Assembly: GCF_900112205.1 (NCBI RefSeq)
Contig: NZ_FOKW01000001.1
Coordinates: 496,001-560,000, forward strand
Direction: 5' to 3'
DNA length: 64,000 nucleotides
From: Natronobacterium haloterrestre
GTDB taxonomy: Archaea; Halobacteriota; Halobacteria; Halobacteriales; Natrialbaceae
Positions within the stretch are counted from its first letter, which is position 1; each line of letters begins with the position of its first letter. Position numbers and translations under genes: made by a program. Below the pieces are notes generated by a model. That model made no database searches. It saw only the letters and a list, made by a program, of their open reading frames with translations, and was not told the DNA's origin. Shown piece by piece: positions 27,284 through 35,955 of this stretch.

Positions 27284-27643
27284 TCCCCCGGCGCGTATCT
27301 CTCCCGTCCCCTTCTGGCCGCATATGCTCTCCGAGTGTCTGCCGGAGCGCCACGGGTGTGTCTCGTCGAACGGCCCGGAGCCATCCGTACGACCAGCTCC
27401 CCCGTGCGACACGGGGAGGGCTGATACTGCCGGACAACACAGTGCCCACAGCGATCGCACTCGAGACGCGATCGGGTGTGTACTGACATTTGGCCAGTAG
27501 TGGGGGAGTCGATGGGGTCGGGGATCGTGATTACCTGCAGGCTGTTCTTTCCCGTAGCTCTCGGCTGTATTCTGTTTAATCCGAAGTGCATGTAACTGTG
27601 GATGTAACAGGAACTCTTCCATGTGTGGCACGTACTATCATGT
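27284..27643. other. Intergenic region between AsnC regulator and DUF7344 gene
   Basis: 360 bases with lower coding character than its neighbours. No convincing gene was found; frames crossing it overlap the regulator or lack family features. One minus-strand frame contains CDRCGHC, but the surrounding sequence is not protein-like. A hairpin lies at 27397-27418. The last 100 bases are AT-richer (TTTAATCC and CATGTAAC around 27575-27600) and probably hold the DUF7344 promoter. Confidence 0.5.
27397..27418. terminator. Hairpin downstream of the AsnC regulator
   Basis: CTCCCCCGTG and CACGGGGAG pair with one bulged C and a three-base loop, about 115 bases after the regulator stop. It may end or process its transcript. 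Confidence 0.4.
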
Positions 27644-28063
27644 ATGATTGCGCATTCCCCAGATCAGTATCTTCAGGGCGAGGTGGCCGAAGCCGATGAC
27701 ATATTCGATGCGTTGGCGGACGGACAGCGGCGTCGACTGCTCCTCGACCTGCTCGACTGCGATCTGCAACGGGTAGCGGATCTCTCCGGCACGTCCCGGG
27801 AACTGACAAACGCCCACGACGCACTCCTCGAGCAGGTTTTCTCTGGGCAGTTAGAGATAGCCGGAGTGGACGTAGAACTCATCCAGAAACACCACGTCCA
27901 CCTCCCCAAACTGGCGGAGTATGGATTCATCGAGTGGAATCCGGAGAACGGTCTCGTGACGAGGGGGCCCCGGTTCGACGAAATAAAACCGGTTCTCGAA
28001 CGGATGGAGAACCAGCGAACGGACCGCTCCGTCACCGGCCCGTTCACCGCCTTCCGCGAGTAG
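27644..28063 (+). CDS. DUF7344-type winged-helix protein
   Basis: 139 residues. ADDIFDALADGQRRRLLLDLLD opens an ArsR-like helix-turn-helix, and HHVHLPKLAEYGFIEWNPENGLVTRGPRF completes the wing; both are typical of haloarchaeal DUF7344 proteins. DNA binding is likely but no target is known. ATG 27644 gives MIAHSPDQYL; a GTG 21 bases earlier is less probable. It is convergent with fhs. Confidence 0.82.
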   Translation: MIAHSPDQYLQGEVAEADDIFDALADGQRRRLLLDLLDCDLQRVADLSGTSRELTNAHDALLEQVFSGQLEIAGVDVELIQKHHVHLPKLAEYGFIEWNPENGLVTRGPRFDEIKPVLERMENQRTDRSVTGPFTAFRE

Positions 28064-28174
28064 GAATCCGTCGGCGCGACGGCGTGTCCGGTCCGGTGTC
28101 CGTATCGACCGCCCTCCGGAGCGGTACCCTCCTTTGATACTGTTCGCAGTAATCGACGAGCAACCCTGGCGACC

Positions 28175-28201
28175 CCGGTTTCAGTTCGATCACGAAACCG
28201 G
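28175..28201. terminator. Hairpin between convergent DUF7344 and fhs genes
   Basis: A perfect 8-bp stem (CCGGTTTC / GAAACCGG) with an 11-base loop lies between the stop codons at 28063 and 28230; a possible shared 3' barrier. Confidence 0.5.
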
Positions 28202-28229
28202 ATAAAATCGGGCTACCGACTACAGGTAC

Positions 28230-29945
28230 CTAGAACAGCCCCGTCACCGTCCCGTCCGCTTCGAGGTCCATCTCGAGCGCGGCCGGTTCGGACGGCAGTC
28301 CCGGCATCGTGAGCACGTCGCCGGTGAGCGCGACGACGAAGCCCGCGCCCGCCGACGGACGGAGTTCGCGCACCGTCAGCTCCCAGCCCTCCGGCGCGCC
28401 GTTTTTCGACGGGTCGTCGCTGAAGGAGTAGGGCGTCTTCGAGAGACAGACCGGCGCCCGCTCGAGGTCGACCCGCTCGAGACGCTCGAGGTCGTCGCGG
28501 GCGTCGGAGGTGATGGTGACGCCGTCGGCGCCGTACACCTCGGTCGCGACGGTTCGGATCTTCTCCTCGACTGGGGCGTCCCGGTCGTACAGCGGCGCGA
28601 ACTCGCCGTCGTGGTCCGCGACGGCGGCGTCGACGGCCTTCGCGAGGCCGATCCCTCCTTCGCCGCCGTCCCGGTAGACGGTCGATTCGGCCGCCCGGAC
28701 GCCGAGGTCCTCCCGGCAGTGCTCGAGGATCGCGTCGACCTCCTCGTCGGTATCGCCGGGGAACCGGTTGACCGCGACGACGACGGGGACGCCGTACTTC
28801 CGCAGGACGGAGACGTGCCGGTCGAGGTTCTCGAAGCCGGCGCGGACCGCGTCGACGTCTTGCCCCTCGAGGTCGTCGAACTCGACCGGCCACATGTCCT
28901 TCCCGTGGTACTTCAGGGCGCGAACGGAGACGACGAGCGTCGCGGCCGCGGGTTCGATGTCGGCGGCGGGCGCGACGATGTCGAAGAACTTCTCGGCGCC
29001 GAGGTCGGCGCCGAAGCCGGCCTCGGTCACCACGTAGTCGGCCAGCGCGCCGCCGACCGCGTCGGCGACGATCGAGTTCGTCCCGTGGGCGATGTTCGCG
29101 AACGGGCCGCCGTGGACGAACGCCGGGGTACCCTCGATCGTCCCGACGACGTTGGGCTGGAACGCGTCCTTGAGCAGGACGGCGACCGCGCCGGTGACGC
29201 CGAGGTCGTCGACCGTCACGGGCTCGTCGTCGGCGTCGTAGGCGACGACGATGCGGCCGATCCGCTCTTTGAGGTCGGCGACGCCGTCCGCGAGACAGAG
29301 GACGGCCATCAGTTCCGAGGCCGCGGTCAGGACGAACCCGTCCTCGCGGGGCGGGCCGTTCGTCGAGCCGCCGAGGCCGACGACGGTCTCGCGCAGCGCC
29401 CGGTCGTTGGCGTCGATCGCGCGCGGCCAGACGACCTCGGTGACGTCGATCCCCGCGTCGTTGCCCTGGTGGACGTGGTTGTCAAGCGTCGCCGAGATGA
29501 GGTTGTGCGCCGACGTGATCGCGTGCAGATCGCCCGTGAAGTGGAGGTTGATGTCCTCCATCGGGAGCACCTGTGAGTAGCCGCCGCCCGCCGCGCCGCC
29601 CTTGATACCGAAGACGGGGCCCAGCGACGGCTCCCGGACCGCCGCGACGGCCGTCTTCCCGAGGCGATCGAACGCCTGGGCGAGCCCGACGTTCGTCACC
29701 GTCTTCCCCTCGCCGCGGGGCGTCGGCGTCATTCCGGTGACGAGTACGTACCGCGCGTCGCGCTCCCGGTCCGTGAGTCTGGCCGTCGTCTCCGGGGAGA
29801 GTTTGGCGACGTGGTCGCCGTACGTCTCGAGGTCCGCGGGCTCGAGGCCGAGCGGTGCGACGACCTCCTCGATCGGTCGGTTCGTCGCGTTTCGGGCGAT
29901 CTCCGCGTCTGATGGGATCGTCTGCTCCGGCGGTGGCGTTGACAT
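28230..29945 (-). CDS. fhs: Formate-tetrahydrofolate ligase
   Basis: 571 residues. It joins formate to tetrahydrofolate with ATP, giving 10-formyl-THF. The P-loop-like TPTPRGEGKTVT (73-84) matches the family TPTPxGEGKT motif; REPSLGPVFGIKGGAAGGGYSQV, the ITSAHNL region and the long NTP/formate domain (HGGPFANIAHGTNS, EAGFGADLGAEKFF) are all present, so the enzyme looks intact. In haloarchaea, which use folate-type C1 carriers, it can feed formate into purine and methionine synthesis. It is divergent from the formate dehydrogenase gene, with 228 bases between that include a perfect inverted repeat. Confidence 0.96.
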   Translation of the reverse strand: MSTPPPEQTIPSDAEIARNATNRPIEEVVAPLGLEPADLETYGDHVAKLSPETTARLTDRERDARYVLVTGMTPTPRGEGKTVTNVGLAQAFDRLGKTAVAAVREPSLGPVFGIKGGAAGGGYSQVLPMEDINLHFTGDLHAITSAHNLISATLDNHVHQGNDAGIDVTEVVWPRAIDANDRALRETVVGLGGSTNGPPREDGFVLTAASELMAVLCLADGVADLKERIGRIVVAYDADDEPVTVDDLGVTGAVAVLLKDAFQPNVVGTIEGTPAFVHGGPFANIAHGTNSIVADAVGGALADYVVTEAGFGADLGAEKFFDIVAPAADIEPAAATLVVSVRALKYHGKDMWPVEFDDLEGQDVDAVRAGFENLDRHVSVLRKYGVPVVVAVNRFPGDTDEEVDAILEHCREDLGVRAAESTVYRDGGEGGIGLAKAVDAAVADHDGEFAPLYDRDAPVEEKIRTVATEVYGADGVTITSDARDDLERLERVDLERAPVCLSKTPYSFSDDPSKNGAPEGWELTVRELRPSAGAGFVVALTGDVLTMPGLPSEPAALEMDLEADGTVTGLF

Positions 29946-30024
29946 ACGGGTAGCTTCGCCGTGTCCGGGGTCAAATCCACTACCTGATTACCACGGCATG
30001 GGAACACGTGTGTCGTCTTGCGGG

Positions 30025-30055
30025 CCGTTCAGCGAACGTGTACATCGCTGAACGG
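30025..30055. promoter_or_regulatory. Operator candidate in the fhs-fdhA divergent region
   Basis: A perfect 10-bp inverted repeat (CCGTTCAGCG / CGCTGAACGG) with an 11-base spacer; the half-sites are 21 bases centre to centre, two helical turns, as expected for a dimer on one DNA face. It lies 80 bases from the fhs start and about 120 from the fdhA start. Confidence 0.6.
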
Positions 30056-30139
30056 TCCTGGTCGTTCCTCGTGGGTCGGTCCCGCCGGTCCCACCGACCC
30101 CGCCCTTGCCCGCGTTGTCGCCCGCTCGGAATCGGAGGT

Positions 30140-30150
30140 ACACTTAACCG
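30140..30150 (+). promoter_or_regulatory. TATA-like element of fdhA
   Basis: ACACTTAACCG, 24-34 bases ahead of ATG 30174, is identical to the element before the cold-shock gene and predicts a leaderless mRNA. Confidence 0.55.
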
Positions 30151-30173
30151 CGATTCCGCCCGAACGACCGCGT

Positions 30174-32264
30174 ATGGGAACCGCCGACGATCCGCCGAGT
30201 CCGTTCCTGGGGTCGGACCCGGAACCCCCGGAGTTCGAGTCACGCAAGAGCGTCTGCCCGTTTTGCGGGGTCGGCTGCGGGATCGAACACGCGAACGGCG
30301 ACACGGCGACCGGCTGGGAGGGATCGGTCAACCAGCGCGGCGAGGTCTGTCCGAAAGGCGTCGCCGCCTTCGAACCCGTCCGCCACGAGAAGCGCCTCGT
30401 CCGGCCGCTCGTCCGCGAGTCCGGCACCCACGTCGTCGCGCCGTGGGAGGAAGCCCTCGAGCGGATCGAAACCGGCGTCCGCGAGGTCGTCGACGAACAC
30501 GGTCCGGAGTCGGTCGCCTTCTTCGCGTCCTCGAGTTGCACGAACGAGGAGAACTACCTGGTCCAGAAGATCGCTCGCGCGCTCGGCACGAACAACGTCG
30601 ACAACTGCGCGCGGCTCTGTCACTCCTCGACGGTCGCGGCGATGGTCGAGCGGTTCGGGGCCGGCGCGATGACCAACACGCTCGAGGACGTCGGCGAGGC
30701 CGACGCTTTCCTCGTCTGTGGCGCGAACCCGGCCGAACAGCACCCGATCGCGTTCCAGTCGTACCTCTCCCCGGCGGTCGACGACGACACGACGCTGATT
30801 CACGTAGATCCCCGCGAGAACCCGACGACCGCGGAGGCCGACGTCCACCTGCCGGTCACGCCCGGCTACGACATCCCGCTGTTGAACGCGATGGCGAAGG
30901 TCATCGTCGAGGAGGGACTGGTCGACGAGGCGTTCCTTGCCGAGCGCGCCGAGGGCCGCGAGGCGTTCGAGGCCCACCTCGAGGACGTCGACGTCGAGGC
31001 GAACGCACGGGAGGCGGGCGTCGATCCGGACGACCTGCGGGCGGCGGCGCGAGCCTACGGCGAGGCCGACCGCGCGGCCGCGTTCACGGGGATGGGGATG
31101 AGCCAGCACCACTGCGGGACGGACAACGTCCACGCGCTGATCAACCTCGCGGTCCTCACCGGCAACGTCGGGAAGCCCGGCACCGGGATCAACCCGCTGC
31201 GGGGCCAGAACAACGTCCAGGGGGCCAACGACGTCGGCGCACGGCCCGGCGACCTCCCCGGGTACGATCCCGTCACCGACGCCGACGCCCGCGAGCGGTG
31301 TGCCGAGGTCTGGGGGTTCGAACCCCCCGCCGAGCCCGGCCGCACGCAGGTCGAGTGGGCCCGTTCGGTCGGCGACGACGACGGAATTCGCGCGGCGGTC
31401 GTCTTCGGCGAGAACCCCGTCGTCACCGAACCGAACGCGAACGAGGTCGCCGACGCGCTCGCGGACCTCGAGTTCCTGGCGGTCATCGACCTCTTCGAGA
31501 CCGAGACGGCCGAACTCGCGGACGTCGTGCTCCCCGGTAGCTCCTGGGCCGAGAAGGCGGGCACGGTCACGAACACCGACCGCCGGGTCCAGCGGATGCG
31601 CCCGGCCGCCGACCCGCCGGGCGAGGCATGTCGCGACCTCGAGATCCTCCGGCGCGTGGGCCGTCGGCTCACCGATCACGACCTCGCGTTCGACTACGAC
31701 GGTCCCGCGGACGTCTTCGCGGAACTGACCGAGGTGACGCCGATCTACGGCGGCATGTCCTACGCGGAGATCGGCGAGGGCTACCAGCGATGGCCGTTCC
31801 CGCCCGGAGCCGATTCGGGGACGGACGTACTCCACGGGGACGCGTTCGCGAGCGGCGACCGGCGGACGGAACTGGCCCCCGTCGACCACGTCCCGCCCGC
31901 CGACGACCTCGCGGACGACCAGTTGGTGCTCACGACGGGCCGGGTCCTCCAGCATTTCAACAGCGGCGCGCTCACCCGCCGCTCGGGGACCCTGATGCGA
32001 CTGCGCGGCGAGGACGTCGTCCAGCTCCACCCCGAGGACGCCGAAGCCCGGGGGATCGAGGACGGTGACGAGGTACGCCTCTCGAACGAGCGCGGGGGCG
32101 TGACGGTCACGGCGGAGGTGACCCCGGCGATCACGCGGGGAACGGTCTTCACCACGTTCCACTACGCGGAGCCGTTGATCAACGTCCTCACCGGCGACGC
32201 GCTCGACCCGGTGGCGAAGATTCCGGAGTACAAACACAGCGCGGTGACGGTCGAGCGGGTCTGA
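30174..32264 (+). CDS. Formate dehydrogenase alpha subunit-like molybdopterin oxidoreductase
   Basis: 696 residues, DMSO-reductase family. The N-terminal 4Fe-4S site is C28PFCGVGC35 with the fourth Cys in VCPKG. Cys149 in ARLCHSSTVAAM is at the place of the (seleno)cysteine that ligates Mo/W in formate dehydrogenases; the following His is also conserved. GMSQHHCGTDNVHALINLAVLTGNVG and RGQNNVQGANDVG are characteristic of FdhF/FdhA-type enzymes. There is no Tat signal, so it is cytoplasmic. No beta or NADH-binding subunit is adjacent, as in other haloarchaea with an orphan alpha subunit. The adjacency of fhs supports a formate role. ATG 30174 follows a TATA-like element. Confidence 0.9.
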   Translation: MGTADDPPSPFLGSDPEPPEFESRKSVCPFCGVGCGIEHANGDTATGWEGSVNQRGEVCPKGVAAFEPVRHEKRLVRPLVRESGTHVVAPWEEALERIETGVREVVDEHGPESVAFFASSSCTNEENYLVQKIARALGTNNVDNCARLCHSSTVAAMVERFGAGAMTNTLEDVGEADAFLVCGANPAEQHPIAFQSYLSPAVDDDTTLIHVDPRENPTTAEADVHLPVTPGYDIPLLNAMAKVIVEEGLVDEAFLAERAEGREAFEAHLEDVDVEANAREAGVDPDDLRAAARAYGEADRAAAFTGMGMSQHHCGTDNVHALINLAVLTGNVGKPGTGINPLRGQNNVQGANDVGARPGDLPGYDPVTDADARERCAEVWGFEPPAEPGRTQVEWARSVGDDDGIRAAVVFGENPVVTEPNANEVADALADLEFLAVIDLFETETAELADVVLPGSSWAEKAGTVTNTDRRVQRMRPAADPPGEACRDLEILRRVGRRLTDHDLAFDYDGPADVFAELTEVTPIYGGMSYAEIGEGYQRWPFPPGADSGTDVLHGDAFASGDRRTELAPVDHVPPADDLADDQLVLTTGRVLQHFNSGALTRRSGTLMRLRGEDVVQLHPEDAEARGIEDGDEVRLSNERGGVTVTAEVTPAITRGTVFTTFHYAEPLINVLTGDALDPVAKIPEYKHSAVTVERV

Positions 32265-32347
32265 GTTCGTCGTCGCCCGCGCTCGAGTTCGAGGCGGACA
32301 CCCGCTCACCCTCGAGCCGCCGTCGGTTCCGGCTCCGGTCGCGAGCG

Positions 32348-32635
32348 CTAGATCTCGTCGACCAGGTGCGCGAAGTCGTCCGTGTCGACGATCTCCATCG
32401 TCTCGCCGGCGAGCCCGTGCCGGCGAAGCGTCAGCGCCGACTTGAACGCCGACTCGTGGTCGTCCGCGTCGAAGATCACCAGGAAGTCGTGTTGCCCGAG
32501 AATGGCGTAGGAGTCCACGAGTTCGGCCTCGTGTTGCTCGAACTCCGTCCGGATCTCGCCCCAGATCGAGGCGAGTTCCTGCGTGTTCTGGACCTCGCGA
32601 TCGGTGACGTCGATGAGGGACACGTACGTGGGCAC
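32348..32635 (-). CDS. GYD-domain protein
   Basis: 95 residues from GTG 32635 ([18 protein letters not shown]...), with the family late motif [21 protein letters not shown] and ending LVDEI. GYD proteins are small ferredoxin-like-fold proteins of unknown function, possibly ligand binding. The GTG at 32635 is chosen because family members begin with MPTYV; a second GTG five codons upstream is possible. It is divergent from pyk with 117 bases between. Confidence 0.85.
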   Translation of the reverse strand: MPTYVSLIDVTDREVQNTQELASIWGEIRTEFEQHEAELVDSYAILGQHDFLVIFDADDHESAFKSALTLRRHGLAGETMEIVDTDDFAHLVDEI

Positions 32636-32696
32636 GTTCGTTCGCAACACCGGTCGACGGAAAACGGTTCACGTGGCACAGGACGGCAGAAATCCA

Positions 32697-32712
32697 AACT
32701 CGGGACCGAGTA
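32697..32712 (+). promoter_or_regulatory. TrmB-like operator upstream of pyk
   Basis: AACT-N7-GAGTA differs by one base from the TACT-N7/8-GAGTA motif described for the sugar regulator TrmB of Halobacterium. Inside it, ACTCGG-GA-CCGAGT is a perfect palindrome. It sits just before CTTTTTGG (32722-32729), the probable TATA region of pyk. Confidence 0.6.
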
Positions 32713-32752
32713 AAGAAGAGGCTTTTTGGGGGTGCTCGCGCTATTTCAGCCC

Positions 32753-34570
32753 ATGAGAAACGCGAAGATCGTCTGTACCCTGGGGCCGTCCTCGAGCGAC
32801 CAGCGCACGATCCGGGACCTCGCCGAAGCCGGCATGTCGGTCGCCCGGCTGAACGCGAGCCACGGCAGCCGCGAGGATCGGGCCGACCTCATCGACCGCG
32901 TCCGCAGCGTCGACGAGGAGCGCGACGAACCGGTCGCCGTCATGCTCGACATGCAAGGTCCCGAGATCCGCACCGCACCCCTCCCGGAGGGCGAGACCGT
33001 CACCCTCGAGACCGGCTCCGAGATCCGCTTCGTCGAGGGCGACGAGGTGGCTCCGGACACGGTCGGGCTCTCGCTTCCGATCGACGCCGTCGAGCCCGGG
33101 GACCGCATCCTGCTCGACGACGGGCTGATCGAGACGACCGTCGTCGACACCGACCTGGACCACGAGGAGCGACGCTCCTCGAATTCCTCGAGCGAAGGGG
33201 AGTCGCGAGAGCGCGAGGACGCCGTCCTCGCCCGCGTCGACACCGGCGGCGAACTGGGCGGCCGGAAGGGGGTCAACGTCCCCGGCGTCGACCTCGACCT
33301 CGACATCGTCACCGAGAGCGACCGGAAGGACCTCGAACTCGCCGCGGAGAAGGAGGTCGACTTCGTGGCCGCGAGCTTCGTCCGGGACGCCGAGGACGTC
33401 TACGCGGTCAACGAGGTCCTCGAGGAGCTCGACGCCGACATCCCGATCGTCGCCAAGATCGAGCGGGCGGGCGCGGTCGAGAACCTGGACGAGATCATCG
33501 AGGCCGCCTACGGCGTGATGGTCGCCCGCGGCGACCTGGGCGTCGAGTGTCCGATGGAGGACGTCCCCATGATCCAGAAGCGGATCATCCGCAAGTGTCG
33601 GGAGGCCGGATCGCCGGTCATCACCGCCACCGAGATGCTCGACTCGATGGTCACCGCCCGCCGCCCGACGCGGGCCGAGGCGTCGGACGTGGCGAATGCC
33701 GTCCTCGACGGCACCGACGCCGTGATGCTCTCGGGCGAGACCGCGATCGGCGACCACCCCGTCGCCGTCGTCGATGCGATGGACAGCATCGTCCGCCAGG
33801 TCGAGAACTCCGAGGAGTACGAGGAACTGCTCGAGCAGCGCGTCCCGACCGCGGGGGAGGCCCGGACCGACGCGCTCGCACGCTCGGCCCGCTTTCTCGC
33901 CCGCGACGTCGGTGCGGAGGCCGTCGTCGCGGCCACCGAGTCCGGCTACACGGCCCTGAAGACGGCCAAGTACCGGCCCGGCGTCCCCGTCGTCGCCTCC
34001 ACGCAGAGCCACGAGGTGCGCCGTCGGCTCGCGCTCTCGTGGGGCGTCACCCCGCTGTACGCCCGCGTCTCCGACCAGGGGGCCGACGCCGTCGTCGAGA
34101 AGGCCGTCCAGGCAGCCCTGGATGCCGGGGTCGCCCAGAGCGGCGACACCGTCGTCGTCCTCTGTGGCATGATGACCGACCTCGAGGGTGCGAGCACGAC
34201 GAACATGATGAAGGTCCACGTCGCCGCGGAGGCGCTGACGACCGGCCGGGTCGTCGTCGACGGTCGGGCGACGGGGCCGATCGCACGCGCCCCGGACGGC
34301 GACCTCTCCGAGGTCCCCGAGGGCGCTATCCTCGCACTCCCGGCGGATTTCGACGAGGAGTTCGACGGCGACGTGAGCAAGATCGGCGGTATCCTCAACG
34401 CCCAGCGTGGGATGACCGGATACCCGGCGCTGGTCGCTCGCGAGATGGATATCCCGATGATCAGCGACGCGGCGGTCTCCGAGACGGACGTCGGGACGAC
34501 GGTGACGCTCGACGCCGAGCGCGGGGTCGTCTATCGCGGCGAGATCGGCGACCGGACCGAGCGCGCCTGA
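32753..34570 (+). CDS. pyk: Pyruvate kinase with C-terminal PEP-utiliser-type domain
   Basis: 605 residues. It transfers phosphate from PEP to ADP, the last step of glycolysis. The catalytic barrel has [57 protein letters not shown] and ATEMLDSM; the B domain carries an acidic Ser-rich insertion ([15 protein letters not shown]). After the C domain (about 350-480) comes a swivelling-type domain with [43 protein letters not shown], like the extra C-terminal domain of Bacillus pyruvate kinase and relatives of PpsA's phosphohistidine domain, but without the catalytic His (TGYPA where PpsA has TSHAA). The ATG at 32753 starts directly at the barrel. Confidence 0.96.
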   Translation: MRNAKIVCTLGPSSSDQRTIRDLAEAGMSVARLNASHGSREDRADLIDRVRSVDEERDEPVAVMLDMQGPEIRTAPLPEGETVTLETGSEIRFVEGDEVAPDTVGLSLPIDAVEPGDRILLDDGLIETTVVDTDLDHEERRSSNSSSEGESREREDAVLARVDTGGELGGRKGVNVPGVDLDLDIVTESDRKDLELAAEKEVDFVAASFVRDAEDVYAVNEVLEELDADIPIVAKIERAGAVENLDEIIEAAYGVMVARGDLGVECPMEDVPMIQKRIIRKCREAGSPVITATEMLDSMVTARRPTRAEASDVANAVLDGTDAVMLSGETAIGDHPVAVVDAMDSIVRQVENSEEYEELLEQRVPTAGEARTDALARSARFLARDVGAEAVVAATESGYTALKTAKYRPGVPVVASTQSHEVRRRLALSWGVTPLYARVSDQGADAVVEKAVQAALDAGVAQSGDTVVVLCGMMTDLEGASTTNMMKVHVAAEALTTGRVVVDGRATGPIARAPDGDLSEVPEGAILALPADFDEEFDGDVSKIGGILNAQRGMTGYPALVAREMDIPMISDAAVSETDVGTTVTLDAERGVVYRGEIGDRTERA

Positions 34571-34628
34571 GACGGAGGACCGACCCGCGTCCCACGGGTT
34601 TTTGACTGCAGGTCTATTACGAACGTGC

Positions 34629-35102
34629 ATGGCAGACGACGGGACCGGAACGGATGGCGGCGGGGGAGACGAGGAGAACGGACCCGACCGACCGCCGTCC
34701 GCTTCGTCGGACACGAGTGTGGATCCGAATTCGGGTTCGAACGTGAACGTGAACGGGAACGGGAACGAGAACGAGAACGGGAACGCGAGCACGAATCGGA
34801 ACTCGGACACGAACGTACCACGCTCGAGCCCCGATGGGATCGACGGCGATCGTGAGCCTGATTCTGATCCCGATCCCGATCGTGAGCACGCCCACGACCG
34901 GATCCGCATGGACCTCTCGAGTGACGAGGAATCGGCTCGCGACCCCGCCGAGGACGAACCCGACGACGACCAGTACACGCCCGAACCGGGCTCGACCCCG
35001 ATCGAGGCCGGCGATCCCGACCTCGAGAACGCGGTGTTCGTCGTCCTCGGTGCCCTCGCGATGATGCTCGTGATCGCCCGGCTGATCGCGTTGCCGCTCT
35101 GA
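34629..35102 (+). CDS. DUF7312-like acidic protein with C-terminal membrane anchor
   Basis: 157 residues. The N-terminal 110 residues are low complexity and acidic, including an Asn-rich run (NVNVNGNGNENENGN) encoded by hexanucleotide repeats. A conserved-looking part follows (IRMDLSSDEES, then DDQYTPEPGSTPIEAGDPDLENAVFVVLGALAMMLVIARLIALPL), giving one C-terminal membrane helix. The conserved portion resembles the haloarchaeal DUF7312 family from memory. A tail-anchored protein facing the cytoplasm is likely; function unknown. It follows pyk by 58 bases, with a T5 tract (34599-34603) and a CTATTA element (34613) between. Confidence 0.7.
   Translation: MADDGTGTDGGGGDEENGPDRPPSASSDTSVDPNSGSNVNVNGNGNENENGNASTNRNSDTNVPRSSPDGIDGDREPDSDPDPDREHAHDRIRMDLSSDEESARDPAEDEPDDDQYTPEPGSTPIEAGDPDLENAVFVVLGALAMMLVIARLIALPL
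34739..34786 (+). repeat. Hexanucleotide repeat coding for an Asn-rich run
   Basis: GTGAAC/GGGAAC/GAGAAC units in tandem encode VNVNGNGNENENGN in the DUF7312-like protein. Six-base slippage would change length without breaking the frame. Confidence 0.75.
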
Positions 35103-35210
35103 CTCGTGTCGCTCTGATCCGGTCCGTCCGATTCGTGCCCGACGGCTCGAACAGCTATCGAATCGACACAACAGCTATAGGTACACCGTGTGATGTGTCG
35201 AAACGAACCG

Positions 35211-35921
35211 ATGTCCGTCCAGTCGGCCCTCGACCGGTACGCCGCGGACGTTCCCTACGAGACCCTCGCACGGGCGTTTCTCGAGCACGATCGCTGGACC
35301 GGCGACGACCCCCGTCTGCTGCTCGCGGAGGCGGCCGCCTCGACGACCGGACAGGGGTTCCGCGCCGGGATCTACCCGACCGTCGAACGGTTCCGCGAGG
35401 CGTTCGTCGAAACCGGCCGGGTCGGCTCGTTCGCCGACCTCGCGGCCATCGACCTCGAGAACGAGGACCTCGTGGCGGCGTTCGGCGCACAGCGGAAACG
35501 CCGGGTGTTGCTCGAGGCCGCGGCCACACTCGCCGACCGCCCCGAGGACGACGACCTCGCCGGGCTCGAGGGGTGGGCTGCCGAGGCCGACCACTACCGG
35601 TACGCCGAGGATCCGATCGGATCGATCTCTGGCGTCGGCCCCGCGACCTTCCAGTACCTCAGACAGCTCGCGGGCGTCGACGCGGTGCGGCCGGACCCGA
35701 CCGTCGTGGCCTTCCTCGAGGATATCGCCGCCGACCTCGACTCCGCGCCGATCGACACGAGCGAGCCACGCCGGACGATCGCCTCCTGCGAGTGGCTGTC
35801 GCTCGTCTCGTCGTACCGACCGATCGACCTCGATCGCATCGCGTGGTGGCGGGAAACCGACCCCGAGGACCGCACGGCGGTCCTCGCGATCCGTCAGCCC
35901 GACGACCTCGAGCCGGCGTAG
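35211..35921 (+). CDS. Conserved haloarchaeal protein with helix-hairpin-helix motif
   Basis: 236 residues, no membrane segment. Residues about 140-175 (SISGVGPATFQYLRQLAGVDAVRPDPTVVAFLE) form a helix-hairpin-helix followed by an Asp at the place of the catalytic region in HhH-GPD glycosylases, so a nonspecific DNA contact or glycosylase-like fold is possible, but no iron-sulfur cluster or complete GPD motif is seen. ATG 35211 is used, with CTATAGG about 35 bases upstream as a weak TATA. A hairpin follows the stop. Function not assigned. Confidence 0.75.
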   Translation: MSVQSALDRYAADVPYETLARAFLEHDRWTGDDPRLLLAEAAASTTGQGFRAGIYPTVERFREAFVETGRVGSFADLAAIDLENEDLVAAFGAQRKRRVLLEAAATLADRPEDDDLAGLEGWAAEADHYRYAEDPIGSISGVGPATFQYLRQLAGVDAVRPDPTVVAFLEDIAADLDSAPIDTSEPRRTIASCEWLSLVSSYRPIDLDRIAWWRETDPEDRTAVLAIRQPDDLEPA

Positions 35922-35933
35922 GGCGGTCGCCCA

Positions 35934-35948
35934 CAGGGGACGCCCCTG
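35934..35948. terminator. Hairpin between convergent genes
   Basis: CAGGGG-ACG-CCCCTG forms a perfect 6-bp stem in the 34-base gap between the HhH protein and the YciF-like gene. Confidence 0.4.
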
Positions 35949-35955
35949 CCGACCG

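Noticed and set aside
27253-27591. Minus-strand frame containing CDRCGHC
   Set aside because: The flanking residues are Arg/Pro-rich and not protein-like, and it overlaps the end of the AsnC-type gene.
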